A stretch of DNA of 64,000 bases from Deinococcus ruber (GCF_014648095.1 NZ_BMQL01000019.1:32371-96370); one strand, 5' to 3'; positions 6,119 through 14,239 are shown, numbered from the stretch's first letter. Translations and numbers: made by a program. The notes: generated from the sequence alone by a model not told the origin.

Positions 6119-7755
6119 ACAGGAAGCCTCCAGTTAGAAAGCTGGCGACCCTGGCCACGCTGGTCGAGAAGCCCGCCACTCCCGCCGTGCTGGCGATAGG
6201 GCAACTGAATATCTCTGGAAACGTCACCCCGCACGTCTGGTACCTGCGAACAGAATTCCGCACCGATGCAGGCAGACCCAACCGCAACATGATTACAGCA
6301 GTCGCGGACATCCTGTACTGGTACCGCCCCCAAGAAGTGCGCGACGAAGAGCAGGGTGGCATCTTCGTCGGCTATGCGCGTAAGTTTCAACGTGACATGC
6401 TCCAGTACGACTACGAGCGCCGGGGCGAAGTCTTCGGCATGAGCAAGCGAGAAATGCAGGAGGCCTGCACCGCCGCTGCCAAACGCGGTCTGATCCGCAT
6501 CGAGTACCGCACCGAGAAGTACCGGGGCACGCTCCTCCACAACATCGTGTACATCGAACCGGTGGTGGAAGCCATCGCAGCCACCCTGACCGGCCCCAAC
6601 GCGGAGCCAGTGGCCAAGGCGAAGGGTGCGACGCGCGGACGGCATGCGAAGGCCATCAGTGAAAACGATGGAGTCGATGACCAGACACCCCCGGAAGACC
6701 AGAAGGGCGGCAACCTCCCTAATTTTGAGCAACTGCTTTCAAAATATAGGGCAACCTCCCAAAATTTTGGGGAGTTAAAAATCTGGGGCGATTTGGTAAC
6801 CTCCCAAAATTTTGAGACATTAACCTCCCAAAATTTTGGGACACCCCTCTCAAAATTTTGGGACACGTATCACGAAACTTACTTGGATATTTCTTTTTCA
6901 CGAGAATTCATACACAGCAGCACCAACAACTCTGTCTCTAAGGGGGAGGTGAGCAGCAACGCTGCTGGTGCTGCGACAGAAAACGTCTTCGACGTTCAAC
7001 CCCATCCGAGGCCAGAGAGCATCCCCACGACCTCGCCAGAGAGTGCACCTGACGGTGCAGGCGCATTCGCGCCACCCCAAACGGTCGTCAGGCCTGTTTC
7101 GTCACAGGAACCCGCTCAAGGCGAGGTAGAGACGAAACCGGACACAGCCCTTGAAAAAGTTCCGGGCGCGGCAGGGCGGCCCCGCTGGGCGATTCTGGGG
7201 CTGGAGGCAGTGCCGAGTGACGAGCTGCTGAACCGTCCTGACCGGGACGTGTCGCCGACCCTGAAGGCGCTGACGAAACACACCCACAAGAAACCGGCGG
7301 AGCTGCTGGAGTATCTGAAGTCCACAGCGACTCAGACAGGGGCCATCGACCGCATGCTGTTGCTGAAGCTGCTGCCCCCGGAACTCGATTCGGTGGTAGC
7401 CGCCGCCAAAGAGGACGCCGCCCGAGGCTTCCCAGGTGGCTTTGACCGTGCCGCCTCGTTCGGCGTGGATCGACTGATCGGGGCACAGATCACCCAGGCG
7501 ATCATCGAGGGGACGGCAGGGAGCCAGAAGAGCGCAGGGGGCTATGCTCCACCGACTGCGAACGGCGCGGCCACCACGGTCCAGAACCCAGGGGCAGGCG
7601 CGGCCTGGGTGGTTGGGCAGCAGGTCGAATACGGCGGGCAGCGCTGCGAGGTGGTGGCGGTCGGCAGCACCAAGATTGCCATCGACGAGATCGAGAGCGG
7701 CGTGGGTCACACCGTGTTTGCCAAGGATTTCCGAAAGCTGCGCCGGGTGAACTGA
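6115..7755 (+). CDS. Phage replication initiator with internal origin
   Basis: A 546-residue protein starting at a GTG that overlaps the HNH stop. Residues about 40-150 look like a winged-helix DNA-binding domain (MITAVADILYWYRP, then GMSKREMQEACTAAAKRGLI and a YRTEKYRGTLLHNIVYIEP wing). Residues about 200-255 are low-complexity and consist of repeated SQNFG-type units encoded by palindromic iterons. A Pro/Ala/Glu-rich linker and a C-terminal helical region follow, ending in a small beta domain. The layout (N-terminal DNA-binding domain, iterons in the middle, C-terminal partner domain) matches lambda O. No helicase or primase gene is recognised nearby, so it presumably recruits the host helicase. 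Confidence 0.75.
   Translation: MNRKPPVRKLATLATLVEKPATPAVLAIGQLNISGNVTPHVWYLRTEFRTDAGRPNRNMITAVADILYWYRPQEVRDEEQGGIFVGYARKFQRDMLQYDYERRGEVFGMSKREMQEACTAAAKRGLIRIEYRTEKYRGTLLHNIVYIEPVVEAIAATLTGPNAEPVAKAKGATRGRHAKAISENDGVDDQTPPEDQKGGNLPNFEQLLSKYRATSQNFGELKIWGDLVTSQNFETLTSQNFGTPLSKFWDTYHETYLDISFSREFIHSSTNNSVSKGEVSSNAAGAATENVFDVQPHPRPESIPTTSPESAPDGAGAFAPPQTVVRPVSSQEPAQGEVETKPDTALEKVPGAAGRPRWAILGLEAVPSDELLNRPDRDVSPTLKALTKHTHKKPAELLEYLKSTATQTGAIDRMLLLKLLPPELDSVVAAAKEDAARGFPGGFDRAASFGVDRLIGAQITQAIIEGTAGSQKSAGGYAPPTANGAATTVQNPGAGAAWVVGQQVEYGGQRCEVVAVGSTKIAIDEIESGVGHTVFAKDFRKLRRVN
6715..6862. repeat. Palindromic iterons, candidate phage replication origin
   Basis: A 16-bp unit, consensus CTCCCAAAATTTTGGG, recurs at 6756-6771, 6801-6816, 6825-6840 and 6847-6862, with degenerate copies at 6715-6729, 6736-6751 and about 6773-6788. 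Spacing is 20-24 bases, about two helical turns, so all copies lie on one DNA face. Each copy is itself a palindrome, as lambda iterons are. It lies within the initiator coding sequence and is followed by an AT-rich stretch (about 6866-6925) suited to melting. Confidence 0.8.
6863..6930. other. AT-rich segment beside the iterons (candidate unwinding element)
   Basis: Directly after the last iteron the sequence becomes markedly AT-rich (for example GGATATTTCTTTTTCACGAG around 6885-6904) in an otherwise GC-rich gene, and the encoded residues become Ser/Thr/Asn-rich. In lambda the equivalent AT-rich stretch next to the iterons melts first. Function here is by analogy. Confidence 0.5.
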
Positions 7756-7774
7756 AGGCGCGGGAAGAGGCACG

Positions 7775-7839
7775 TTTCCTCCGGGAAACACAGCTTCCCG
7801 TATGGGAAGCAAGACGATGAAGTTTCCCCCATGGGGGAA
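7775..7839. promoter_or_regulatory. Three consecutive inverted repeats after the initiator gene
   Basis: Three TTCCC...GGGAA-type inverted repeats follow one another: TTTCC-TCCG-GGAAA (7775-7788), GCTTCCC-GTAT-GGGAAGC (7793-7810) and the 16-bp perfect palindrome TTCCCCCATGGGGGAA (7824-7839). None is followed by a T-run, so operator sites or an RNA structure that limits transcription are more likely than a simple terminator. Confidence 0.5.
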
Positions 7840-7948
7840 TGCAGGCAGTGGCCATTACTGGTACCGAGCTTTTCAGCCCTTGCGGCATGCTTCGGCGGTG
7901 GCAACTTCACCTCGTTCCAATGCCCGCGCTGGGGGGCAGCGTGTGAGC

Positions 7949-8140
7949 ATGAACACCAACCCCACGTCTGCCCTCGTCTACCGCCTCTCGCCCGTCCAGA
8001 ACGGACCGCACTACGACGGATCGCCACTCCAGTGGTTCAGAACGTTGAACGGTGACGTTCCCGCTGCGTGGCCCTCCAAGGAGGATTCCACGGAAGCCGT
8101 TTTGCAGTGGGTCGGCCCGCGCCCACTGCTCGACGACTGA
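7949..8140 (+). CDS. Small hypothetical phage protein
   Basis: Encodes 63 residues (MNTNPTSALVYRL...), hydrophilic, with a tryptophan-containing C-terminal half. I chose ATG 7949 (or the GTG two codons earlier) because a GGGGGG stretch lies upstream and the longer in-frame extension reads through the inverted-repeat cluster with unnatural composition. No family recognised; position suggests an early function. Confidence 0.5.
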   Translation: MNTNPTSALVYRLSPVQNGPHYDGSPLQWFRTLNGDVPAAWPSKEDSTEAVLQWVGPRPLLDD

Positions 8141-8211
8141 CCCGCCCCCACAACCCAGCTCCCGACCTTCCGCCCTGGCCTCGTGCCGGGGCGCTTGCTT
8201 GGAGGTGTGCC

Positions 8212-8601
8212 GTGTGTGATGCACTCGTCTGGCCCGACTGGAACGACCAGGGCCGCCCGCTCTCCCTCACCTGCCTGGTCTCCCAGGCGCTCGGCACCGT
8301 CCGCAGCGACCCGCTCAACTACCCGGTGTTGATGCACTTCCCGCAGCTCCAGCGCGACGCCCGTCTCCTCGTGCAGGCCTGTCTGGAAGGTGACGAGGCG
8401 CAGGTGATCATCGACCGCGCCGACGCCTACCTGAACACCCTGCTGCACGTCCGGCGAGCGGCTGCCAGTGCGCCCCGCGACAAAGACGCCCGCGACCGCG
8501 CCAAAGACCGCTTCCCACAGGCAGACAAAGCCCGCGCCGCCATGCAGGCCCAGGTGCAGCTTCAGATTCAACTTGCCAGTCCCCAACCCACGCTGTTCTA
8601 G
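8212..8601 (+). CDS. Hypothetical phage protein
   Basis: A 129-residue, mostly helical protein beginning at GTG (MCDALVWPDW). The start is set by GGAGG seven bases upstream; the frame is open further upstream but there it overlaps another gene and lacks coding character. The C-terminal third is Ala/Arg/Lys/Gln-rich and could bind nucleic acid. It is the last gene before the large lipoprotein insertion. Function unknown. Confidence 0.65.
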   Translation: MCDALVWPDWNDQGRPLSLTCLVSQALGTVRSDPLNYPVLMHFPQLQRDARLLVQACLEGDEAQVIIDRADAYLNTLLHVRRAAASAPRDKDARDRAKDRFPQADKARAAMQAQVQLQIQLASPQPTLF

Positions 8602-8982
8602 AGACGTTGAGGGAGAACTCCTCAGCGGACGGTCTGATCGAGAACGCGACTGCACTCCTTGCAGCTGGCTAAACTTCGAGACTAGCCCTCAAGTCAGCTG
8701 TTCCTCTACCGACGGTCGGAGCGAGTCAACATGGACCGTGACGCACTGAGCGCGTTTTTGGTAAGCGTCAGCCATGCCGCCGCACGACGAATGGAACAGC
8801 TTCGGAGATCCATCTCTCCCTTCATAAACACATCTCATCGATTAAGACTGGTTTTGCCCTGACAGCCCACCATTTCTGTCTGTATGATCTGTAAGTTAGA
8901 TGAAAGAACTTTGAATCATCTTCCACCTCTCTCATATCCGTGTTCATCTCAAGAGCTCATTCTCATTTCTCAGAGGCCCATT
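8602..8982. other. Gap before the large lipoprotein gene
   Basis: The 381 bases hold no gene I would defend. A 43-codon reading frame at 8731-8862 (MDRDALSAFLVSVSHAAARR) has a weak GGAG ten bases upstream and may be chance. The useful element is the promoter-like pair at 8859-8888. Base composition becomes more AT-rich towards the lipoprotein start, marking an edge between the early operon and the inserted gene. Confidence 0.5.
8859..8888 (+). promoter_or_regulatory. Promoter candidate of the large lipoprotein gene
   Basis: CTGACA at 8859-8864 and TATGAT at 8883-8888 are separated by 18 bases, close to the housekeeping sigma consensus. Transcription would start near 8895, leaving a leader of about 90 bases before the TTG start at 8983. 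Confidence 0.5.
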
Positions 8983-11895
8983 TTGAAGACTCACCTTTCC
9001 ATCTCCAGTGTCGTCGCTGCACTGCTGCTCGCTGCCTGTGGGCCGACCCCGACACCCACCCCCTCGACCCAGCCTACGCAGACCAACACGCTTGGTTCGC
9101 TCTATGAAGTCAACTTTCAGGGCGTGGGAGATTCGGCACCCATTGTGAAAGCCCAGCGTCTGACATCTGCGCTGCATGGACAGGCGCTCATCGGAGCACC
9201 CGAAGCGCAGGTGGGGATCAGCACCGACCCGCTGTCCGTGTCCTCATTCACCAACCGGGTCACCAATATCCGCCACATCCAGGCGACCTTCCGGGTCACG
9301 AACAACAGCAGCAGCACTCTCGACAATCTGATGTTCTTTCCCACTGTCACGGCTGACACCGACGGCGACCCGACCAACAACGCCACCCCGCCGACGATCG
9401 CAGGCACGCCCTTTCGCGCGGTGGAGTTCTTCGACGGGAGTGATGCGTCCAGCCGGGCTACGTCGCTCATCCCCGGGCATGGACAACGGTTGAATCCTTC
9501 GTCGAACGTCGTCACTGATGACCCCGATGCGAGTCCCTTCTTGACTGGCTTGGACATCAGTGCCGTCGTGCCGGTGCCGCCCACGGGCCTGAGCGCGACG
9601 GTGCAGAACAGCGGCTGGCAAGTCTCCCCCTCGCTCGCGCCCGGCCAGAGCGCCAACGTGACCTTCGCGGTCGATGAGCAGAATGTCGACCCGGCCAATC
9701 CGAAGAACGATCCGTACCGGTTCAACCTGCTGGTGTCCGCGGGGCAGGATGACCCGGCGCTGGCTGCGACAGGCAGCGCCATCAATGCCAGTAGCCTGCG
9801 CGGCACGCTGAGTGATCGAGCGACCTTCGGCGGCAAGCTCTGGTTTCGTTCGTCGCTGATGTCGACCAGCATCGGCAGCGCCGGCCAGGTGGACCTGCCG
9901 CTGACCGCCGTGCCCGCTCCGAGCGCACTGAATTCGATTCTTCAGTCAGGCTGCACGTACAACGGGCTGATTTCTGACACCAACGGTAAGTTCGCGTCGT
10001 ACAGCCGCTTTTCGACACTCAGTGCTCAGGGCGATCCGGTCGCTGTGACGCGAGAGAAACTGGTCGGTGGCGCGTCCATGACAGATGCCTACGTCGCCAG
10101 GATCTATTCCGACACCCCGGAAGTGCTGAAAGGCACACTGACCTGCGGCGACGGGTACACAGAAACGTACGACATGACGCTGGTTGTCGGCTGGAATGCC
10201 GTGGAGCTCAGCGCCACCAACACGAGCACCGTCTTCAAGACGCTCGCCAGCAATGCCCGGAGCGTGTTGACGTCCACCCGCAACACCCCCGGCGTGAGCG
10301 CGCAGCTGTCCGACAGCAGCATGATCACCCTGCATCCCGGTGAGCGCGTCACCAGGAGCCTCAATGTCCTGCAGGTCGGCGCATACAGCGGCGCAGTGAA
10401 CGTCTCCACCAATATCCCAGGGGTGACGATCGAACCGTCCACCCTCACGCTCGGTGAGCTCGGCGCGCAGGCCATCCGTCCGATGGGTCTGAACGGCAGC
10501 ATCCAGCCGCTCAGCCTCGGCACGCAGATCACCTTCGTAGCCGCAGCGGACGCGCCGCTGTTCAATCCGTACAGCAACCCCAACACCGCGCTGCTCGTGC
10601 TGAAAGACACCCAGGGCAAGGTCCTGCAGCAGGTGCCGATCAGTGCGGCGGTCGTGGCGCCGGGCATTACCGCGCAGTTCGGCTACAACTACCTGACCAA
10701 TACCTTCGGTCAGGGCGAGAACGCTTCCGTTCCGGTGATGCTCAACAGCATGAACAACTTCAGCGGCCCGGTCACTGTCACGCTCGGGACCCTCCCCGCC
10801 GGCATGAGTGCACCCACACAGACGGTGCAGCTGACCGCCGGCAGCAGCACCACCGTCGACATCCCGGTGAGCGTGTCTGCCGACGCCCCGCTGGGGACGT
10901 TCACGATTTCGCTGTCGACCACCCCCATCAACGTGTTCCCGTCTGACAGCGGACTGCACACCGACATCACGATCGTCCCGCAGCGCCTGAACCTCGGGAA
11001 CGTCTCGTTTTACGCGCGCATCAATCCCGGCGGTACCGGCAGCTGGATCTCCGGGCTGACGTCGCAGTACACCCCCACGACCTTCACCACCACGCTCAAG
11101 CGCTATAGCCGCAACGTCCTGCAGACCACCGCGCTGATGACCGTTCCGCTCTCCGACACCCTGGGCTACGTCAGGAATGGCAATCAGCTGCTGACCGGGA
11201 TTGCTACCGGCAACACGTCCAGCGTGCGCCGCGACATTCATGACGACGGCACGTACACTGAAACCACCGTGCCCTCTAGCGTCGACGTCGACAAGACAGT
11301 GATCGATGCGCAGAACCGACTGTGGTTCATCCGGATCGATGATTACAATCAGCCCAACGGCGGGCACCTGTACCGCACGAACGCCGACGGTACGGTCGTG
11401 AATGTCCCGATCGCCCTGCCTCTGACGATCAATTCCTCCATCCATATTTCCAACAATGGTCAGTTTGTCGGCGTGTTCGGACAATACGACACGCCGAACA
11501 TCGCGGTCATCGACACGGCGTCCGAGAGCGTCACCCTGCTGCCCAATCCCAATGTGTTCACCAGCTTCAACAGCTTTGCGATCGCCAACGACGGCAGTGT
11601 ATGGCTCAGCCAGCCGCACCTCAGGCACATCAAACCGAGCGGCGAGATCGTGAACTTCAACAACATCACGTCAGAGGACATGATCGGCTTCGATCAGCAG
11701 GATCCCAACACCCTGTGGACGCACATCTCCGCTAACATCATCAAGGTGAATGTCGTTACGCAGGACACTCAGAGCGTCAACATCGGCTACTTCAACGTGA
11801 ACAATATGCGCTTTTCGTTGCCGGCGGAAGGTGGGCTGGATATCCTACACACCAGTTGGGATAGCAGCGTCACGTACCTCACGCACCTGAACTGA
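8983..11895 (+). CDS. Large secreted lipoprotein with beta-propeller-like C-terminus
   Basis: Encodes 970 residues. I chose a TTG start (AGAGG seven bases upstream), which gives a clean lipoprotein signal: MKTHLSISSVVAALLLAAC with the lipidated cysteine at residue 19, then a Thr/Pro linker. The bulk is beta-rich repeats typical of bacterial surface domains, including a region resembling Ig-like or CARDB-type modules (for example LNLGNVSFYARINPGG about two-thirds along), and a C-terminal part with blade-like repeats (AIANDGSVWLSQPHLRHIKP). It has its own promoter and a strong terminator and sits inside the early phage operon, so it is probably a lysogenic-conversion (moron) gene or a host gene captured by the phage. 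Role unknown. Confidence 0.8.
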   Translation: MKTHLSISSVVAALLLAACGPTPTPTPSTQPTQTNTLGSLYEVNFQGVGDSAPIVKAQRLTSALHGQALIGAPEAQVGISTDPLSVSSFTNRVTNIRHIQATFRVTNNSSSTLDNLMFFPTVTADTDGDPTNNATPPTIAGTPFRAVEFFDGSDASSRATSLIPGHGQRLNPSSNVVTDDPDASPFLTGLDISAVVPVPPTGLSATVQNSGWQVSPSLAPGQSANVTFAVDEQNVDPANPKNDPYRFNLLVSAGQDDPALAATGSAINASSLRGTLSDRATFGGKLWFRSSLMSTSIGSAGQVDLPLTAVPAPSALNSILQSGCTYNGLISDTNGKFASYSRFSTLSAQGDPVAVTREKLVGGASMTDAYVARIYSDTPEVLKGTLTCGDGYTETYDMTLVVGWNAVELSATNTSTVFKTLASNARSVLTSTRNTPGVSAQLSDSSMITLHPGERVTRSLNVLQVGAYSGAVNVSTNIPGVTIEPSTLTLGELGAQAIRPMGLNGSIQPLSLGTQITFVAAADAPLFNPYSNPNTALLVLKDTQGKVLQQVPISAAVVAPGITAQFGYNYLTNTFGQGENASVPVMLNSMNNFSGPVTVTLGTLPAGMSAPTQTVQLTAGSSTTVDIPVSVSADAPLGTFTISLSTTPINVFPSDSGLHTDITIVPQRLNLGNVSFYARINPGGTGSWISGLTSQYTPTTFTTTLKRYSRNVLQTTALMTVPLSDTLGYVRNGNQLLTGIATGNTSSVRRDIHDDGTYTETTVPSSVDVDKTVIDAQNRLWFIRIDDYNQPNGGHLYRTNADGTVVNVPIALPLTINSSIHISNNGQFVGVFGQYDTPNIAVIDTASESVTLLPNPNVFTSFNSFAIANDGSVWLSQPHLRHIKPSGEIVNFNNITSEDMIGFDQQDPNTLWTHISANIIKVNVVTQDTQSVNIGYFNVNNMRFSLPAEGGLDILHTSWDSSVTYLTHLN

Positions 11896-11909
11896 CGTTC
11901 GTCCTCACG

Positions 11910-11945
11910 ACGGGTCGCCCTGCGGAAAGGGCGGCCCGTTCCTTC
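11910..11945 (+). terminator. Rho-independent terminator of the lipoprotein gene
   Basis: A 12-bp stem with one mismatch (ACGGGTCGCCCT at 11910-11921 and AGGGCGGCCCGT at 11928-11939), six-base loop GCGGAA, followed by TCCTTC. It starts 15 bases after the stop codon. Confidence 0.8.
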
Positions 11946-11966
11946 ATTGCGGCCTTCAATTCGTTC

Positions 11967-12085
11967 CTATTGATACCTGCGTCATTTGGAGACACATATG
12001 TCACGACGTAACCCTGGTTAGACAGCGTGCCGGTCCGCTTGCTCTATCGCAGCAAGCCGTCACCAATTTATGCAGGTATCAATAG
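11967..12085. repeat. 119-bp element with 14-bp perfect terminal inverted repeats
   Basis: CTATTGATACCTGC at 11967-11980 is the exact reverse complement of GCAGGTATCAATAG at 12072-12085; 91 bases lie between. The right arm coincides with the first codons of the following small gene. It could be a miniature inverted-repeat element, or two operator sites facing each other. No target-site duplication is obvious. Confidence 0.5.
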
Positions 12086-12207
12086 AAGAGCTGATGCGCT
12101 TTGACCAAGACGTGCTTGGCCCGCTGTTCCGAACCCATGGCCCGTTGCTCTCGGAGAATGGCGCCATCCAACAAGCCATCAATCGGTTCTTCGAGTGGGA
12201 GAGCTGA
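12070..12207 (+). CDS. Very small hypothetical protein
   Basis: Encodes 45 residues (MQVSIEELMRFDQDVL...) ending FFEWES. The ATG at 12070 lies at the edge of the 14-bp inverted repeat and has no clear ribosome binding site; the second in-frame ATG at 12094 follows GAAGAG and may be the real start, giving 37 residues. Its stop overlaps the next ATG (TGATG), which supports it being translated. Confidence 0.5.
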   Translation: MQVSIEELMRFDQDVLGPLFRTHGPLLSENGAIQQAINRFFEWES

Positions 12208-12455
12208 TGCCCCGCAAATACTGCACCTGCCCTGGCTTCCAGTCCTTGGTGGACCGAAACATCATCAAATATGCCACCCACCAGATCCTCCGCAAGAAAA
12301 CAGCTGAACTCGCTCAGATCGCTTATTACTTCATCGGCCCGAAGAACATTCGAGAGTACGTGATCCTGCGTTACTGCCCGGCCTGTGGCAAGCAGATCAA
12401 AGTCAATGCTCAGTTTTACGCCGATGAGGGTGTCTTTCCACCGACAGGGACGTAA
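12207..12455 (+). CDS. Small zinc-binding-type protein
   Basis: Encodes 82 residues. Cysteines are arranged as MPRKYCTCPGF near the start and CPACGK near residue 62, so a zinc-ribbon-like site is likely. The ATG overlaps the stop of the preceding short gene. Small zinc proteins like this are common in phage early regions as transcription or nuclease modulators; its role is unknown. Confidence 0.6.
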   Translation: MPRKYCTCPGFQSLVDRNIIKYATHQILRKKTAELAQIAYYFIGPKNIREYVILRYCPACGKQIKVNAQFYADEGVFPPTGT

Positions 12456-12458
12456 TTC

Positions 12459-13115
12459 ATGACAACCAATCTCGCATCGACGCCCGCCAACGCCCTCTGG
12501 ATGTTGGCGGATCTTCTTGAAGCCGAACAGCACATGGATGAGGTGGAAGGGGACATTCGCAGCCGCGAGCCGAAACACACTCTTCTGGATCTGCAGATGG
12601 CCACCAATCGACGCAATCAGGCGCTCAACGCCCTGAGACAGATCAACCCAAAGCTCCTACGGATGGCGGCGAATGCACCTGCTGGGCCTATCCAAGCTGT
12701 TTTTCAAGTCAATGATCTCGAAACGGCGCTTGTTGCACTGTCTGAAGCGGCCCACTCGCCGGGCACGCTCATTGGCCTGCCTGAGTGCCCTGACAGCATT
12801 GAGGACATGCTGAGCATCTGGGGCGCGTCGCACGTTCAGATCAGCAGGCTTGGCTTTGAGGACGAGTGGACGGCGGAGTATCAACACGACCGCATCACGT
12901 ACACCGGCACCGGCCACAGCCCCGAGATGGCGTTGGTCGAGGCCCGAATCGACAACATCATCGCCAATCACTGCTACGCCGCCGCGCGGGACGCCCAACT
13001 CACGCCCGAGCAGATGAACGACATGCGCCGGAGCGCTTACCTCTACCACCTCCACGAAGAGCCAGAGGGTGAGTACCGGGGTGACTACGTGAAGAAGCCT
13101 GAAGGACAGTCCTGA
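12459..13115 (+). CDS. Hypothetical phage protein
   Basis: A 218-residue protein. The N-terminal half is helical with a possible coiled coil (about residues 15-65); the middle contains an acidic patch and beta-type residues (YQHDRITYTGTGHSPEMALV) resembling single-domain phage proteins that contain a 'phage ABA sandwich'-like repeat, which I cannot confirm. It is translationally coupled to the next gene through TGATG. Confidence 0.65.
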   Translation: MTTNLASTPANALWMLADLLEAEQHMDEVEGDIRSREPKHTLLDLQMATNRRNQALNALRQINPKLLRMAANAPAGPIQAVFQVNDLETALVALSEAAHSPGTLIGLPECPDSIEDMLSIWGASHVQISRLGFEDEWTAEYQHDRITYTGTGHSPEMALVEARIDNIIANHCYAAARDAQLTPEQMNDMRRSAYLYHLHEEPEGEYRGDYVKKPEGQS

Positions 13116-13360
13116 TGGGCCTCAAGACCAAGCGCGTCGTGTTCACCTTCGACGACACCAGCCTTCGCACGCTGGAGCAGATGACCGAGGAAGGCAAATA
13201 CACCAGCATGGCCGACTGCGTCCGGGAATCCCTCCAAATCACACGGGCGCTCATCACGCTGGCAGAGCATGGTTTCAGTGAGCTGCTCGTCCGGAACCCG
13301 CGCACCAACGGCGAGCGCGAGATCGTGGTGCCGCGTTTCCGGCTGCTGAGGCGAGTATGA
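13115..13360 (+). CDS. Ribbon-helix-helix-like small DNA-binding protein
   Basis: Encodes 81 residues. The N-terminus shows a short beta strand (KRVVFTFDDTSLRTLEQM) followed by two helices (TSMADCVRESLQI), the layout of ribbon-helix-helix dimeric repressors. The C-terminus is basic. It starts at the ATG overlapping the previous stop, and the next gene overlaps its stop (ATGA). It may regulate this operon; no partner toxin is visible, since neither neighbour resembles a toxin family. Confidence 0.55.
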   Translation: MGLKTKRVVFTFDDTSLRTLEQMTEEGKYTSMADCVRESLQITRALITLAEHGFSELLVRNPRTNGEREIVVPRFRLLRRV

Positions 13361-13725
13361 CCGTCAAAAAACCGGACTCCCCCCTCGGTCTCGCCCTCTT
13401 GCAGGCCGCCACGAACGAATTCCAACTCTCTGCCGTCCTGATGTACAAGGCAGGCGTGCGACCCACCGGCCCGGACCTGATTCTCAACAACAATCATTTC
13501 GCGATGCTGCGCGTGCTAGTGCGTGCTGGATGGCTCTGTAAGACCGGGCGGGCTGCTCAATCCATGTATGCCCTGACGCCCCAGGGGCTGGATGTGCGGA
13601 GCAAGCTGCCGCCGCCGGTTCGCCCTGTTCCGCAGGCTATCTGTCGCCTGTGCGGCGGCGTTCATTACCACAAAAATGGCTGTCTGCTGGCCCGCCCCAA
13701 CCACCAGCAGGTGGCAGCCACATGA
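13357..13725 (+). CDS. Winged-helix / zinc-knuckle small protein
   Basis: Encodes 122 residues. Residues about 45-85 look like a winged helix (FAMLRVLVRAGWL, then YALTPQGLDVRSKL), and the C-terminus has CRLCGGVHYHKNGC, a compact Cys2-Cys zinc knuckle. This pairing suggests a nucleic-acid-binding regulator. Starts and ends in ATGA overlaps with its neighbours. Confidence 0.62.
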   Translation: MTVKKPDSPLGLALLQAATNEFQLSAVLMYKAGVRPTGPDLILNNNHFAMLRVLVRAGWLCKTGRAAQSMYALTPQGLDVRSKLPPPVRPVPQAICRLCGGVHYHKNGCLLARPNHQQVAAT

Positions 13726-13994
13726 CCCCGTTCTGGGCCTTTGCCTTGGCGACGGTGCTGATGTACCTGCTGTACCACCCAGTGCGGGGTGAGGCCCGCC
13801 GCTGGCGCGTCACTCAGACCATGCGGGCTGGAGAGTGGTGGTTCTTCTTTCCGCTCAGCGAGGCCAGCGGGGTTGGTTCCGGCCATCTTCACGTCACGCT
13901 GGATGCGCTGGAGGACATGGGCATCGTCGAAGCCGAGTTCGTCGGCGAACCGCCCTTCGTTCGCTGTCACTACCGGCTGAAGCCCCCGCCGTGA
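13722..13994 (+). CDS. Membrane-anchored winged-helix-like small protein
   Basis: Encodes 90 residues. One N-terminal transmembrane segment (FWAFALATVLMYLLYH) is followed by a region resembling a winged helix (HLHVTLDALEDMGIVEAEFV). It may be a membrane-tethered regulator. ATGA overlap with the upstream gene, GTGA overlap with the downstream one. No family recognised. Confidence 0.6.
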   Translation: MTPFWAFALATVLMYLLYHPVRGEARRWRVTQTMRAGEWWFFFPLSEASGVGSGHLHVTLDALEDMGIVEAEFVGEPPFVRCHYRLKPPP

Positions 13995-14239
13995 TCGTCG
14001 TTCGCATCGAGGTGCACCCCAATGGAAATGCTGAGCGTGCCCGCGAGATCGAGCGCCTCAGCATCCGCAACATCGGCGGCACCGAAGAGCACGGCGACTA
14101 CCTAATCGGCCTCGGCCCGCCCGAGCATCCGCAACACGTCACCGCGACTCTTCGCCACTGGCCACGCACCCGCCGCGTGGCCAGCCTCATTCACCGGGCG
14201 CTCGTAACGCTGCTCCCAGACCTGCTGGAGGAAGCTTGA
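13991..14239 (+). CDS. Small hypothetical phage protein
   Basis: Encodes 82 residues starting at a GTG overlapping the previous stop. Pattern IVVRIEVHPNGNAERAREIE resembles a small alpha-beta fold seen in phage proteins of unknown function; the end is basic and helical. Coupled to the next gene by TGATG. Confidence 0.62.
   Translation: MIVVRIEVHPNGNAERAREIERLSIRNIGGTEEHGDYLIGLGPPEHPQHVTATLRHWPRTRRVASLIHRALVTLLPDLLEEA

Noticed and set aside
8731..8862. A 43-codon frame before the large lipoprotein
   Set aside because: Weak ribosome binding site, no overlap with neighbours and no homologue I can name. Too short to support alone.
9946..11628. A 560-codon minus-strand frame opposite the large lipoprotein
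   Set aside because: Composition (Arg/Gly/His/Gln-rich) and lack of any motif mark it as a shadow of the lipoprotein gene.
13115..13725. Toxin-antitoxin pair
   Set aside because: The 13115 protein resembles a ribbon-helix-helix antitoxin, but the coupled 13357 gene is winged-helix/zinc-like and not a known toxin fold, and both sit in a long chain of similar small phage genes.
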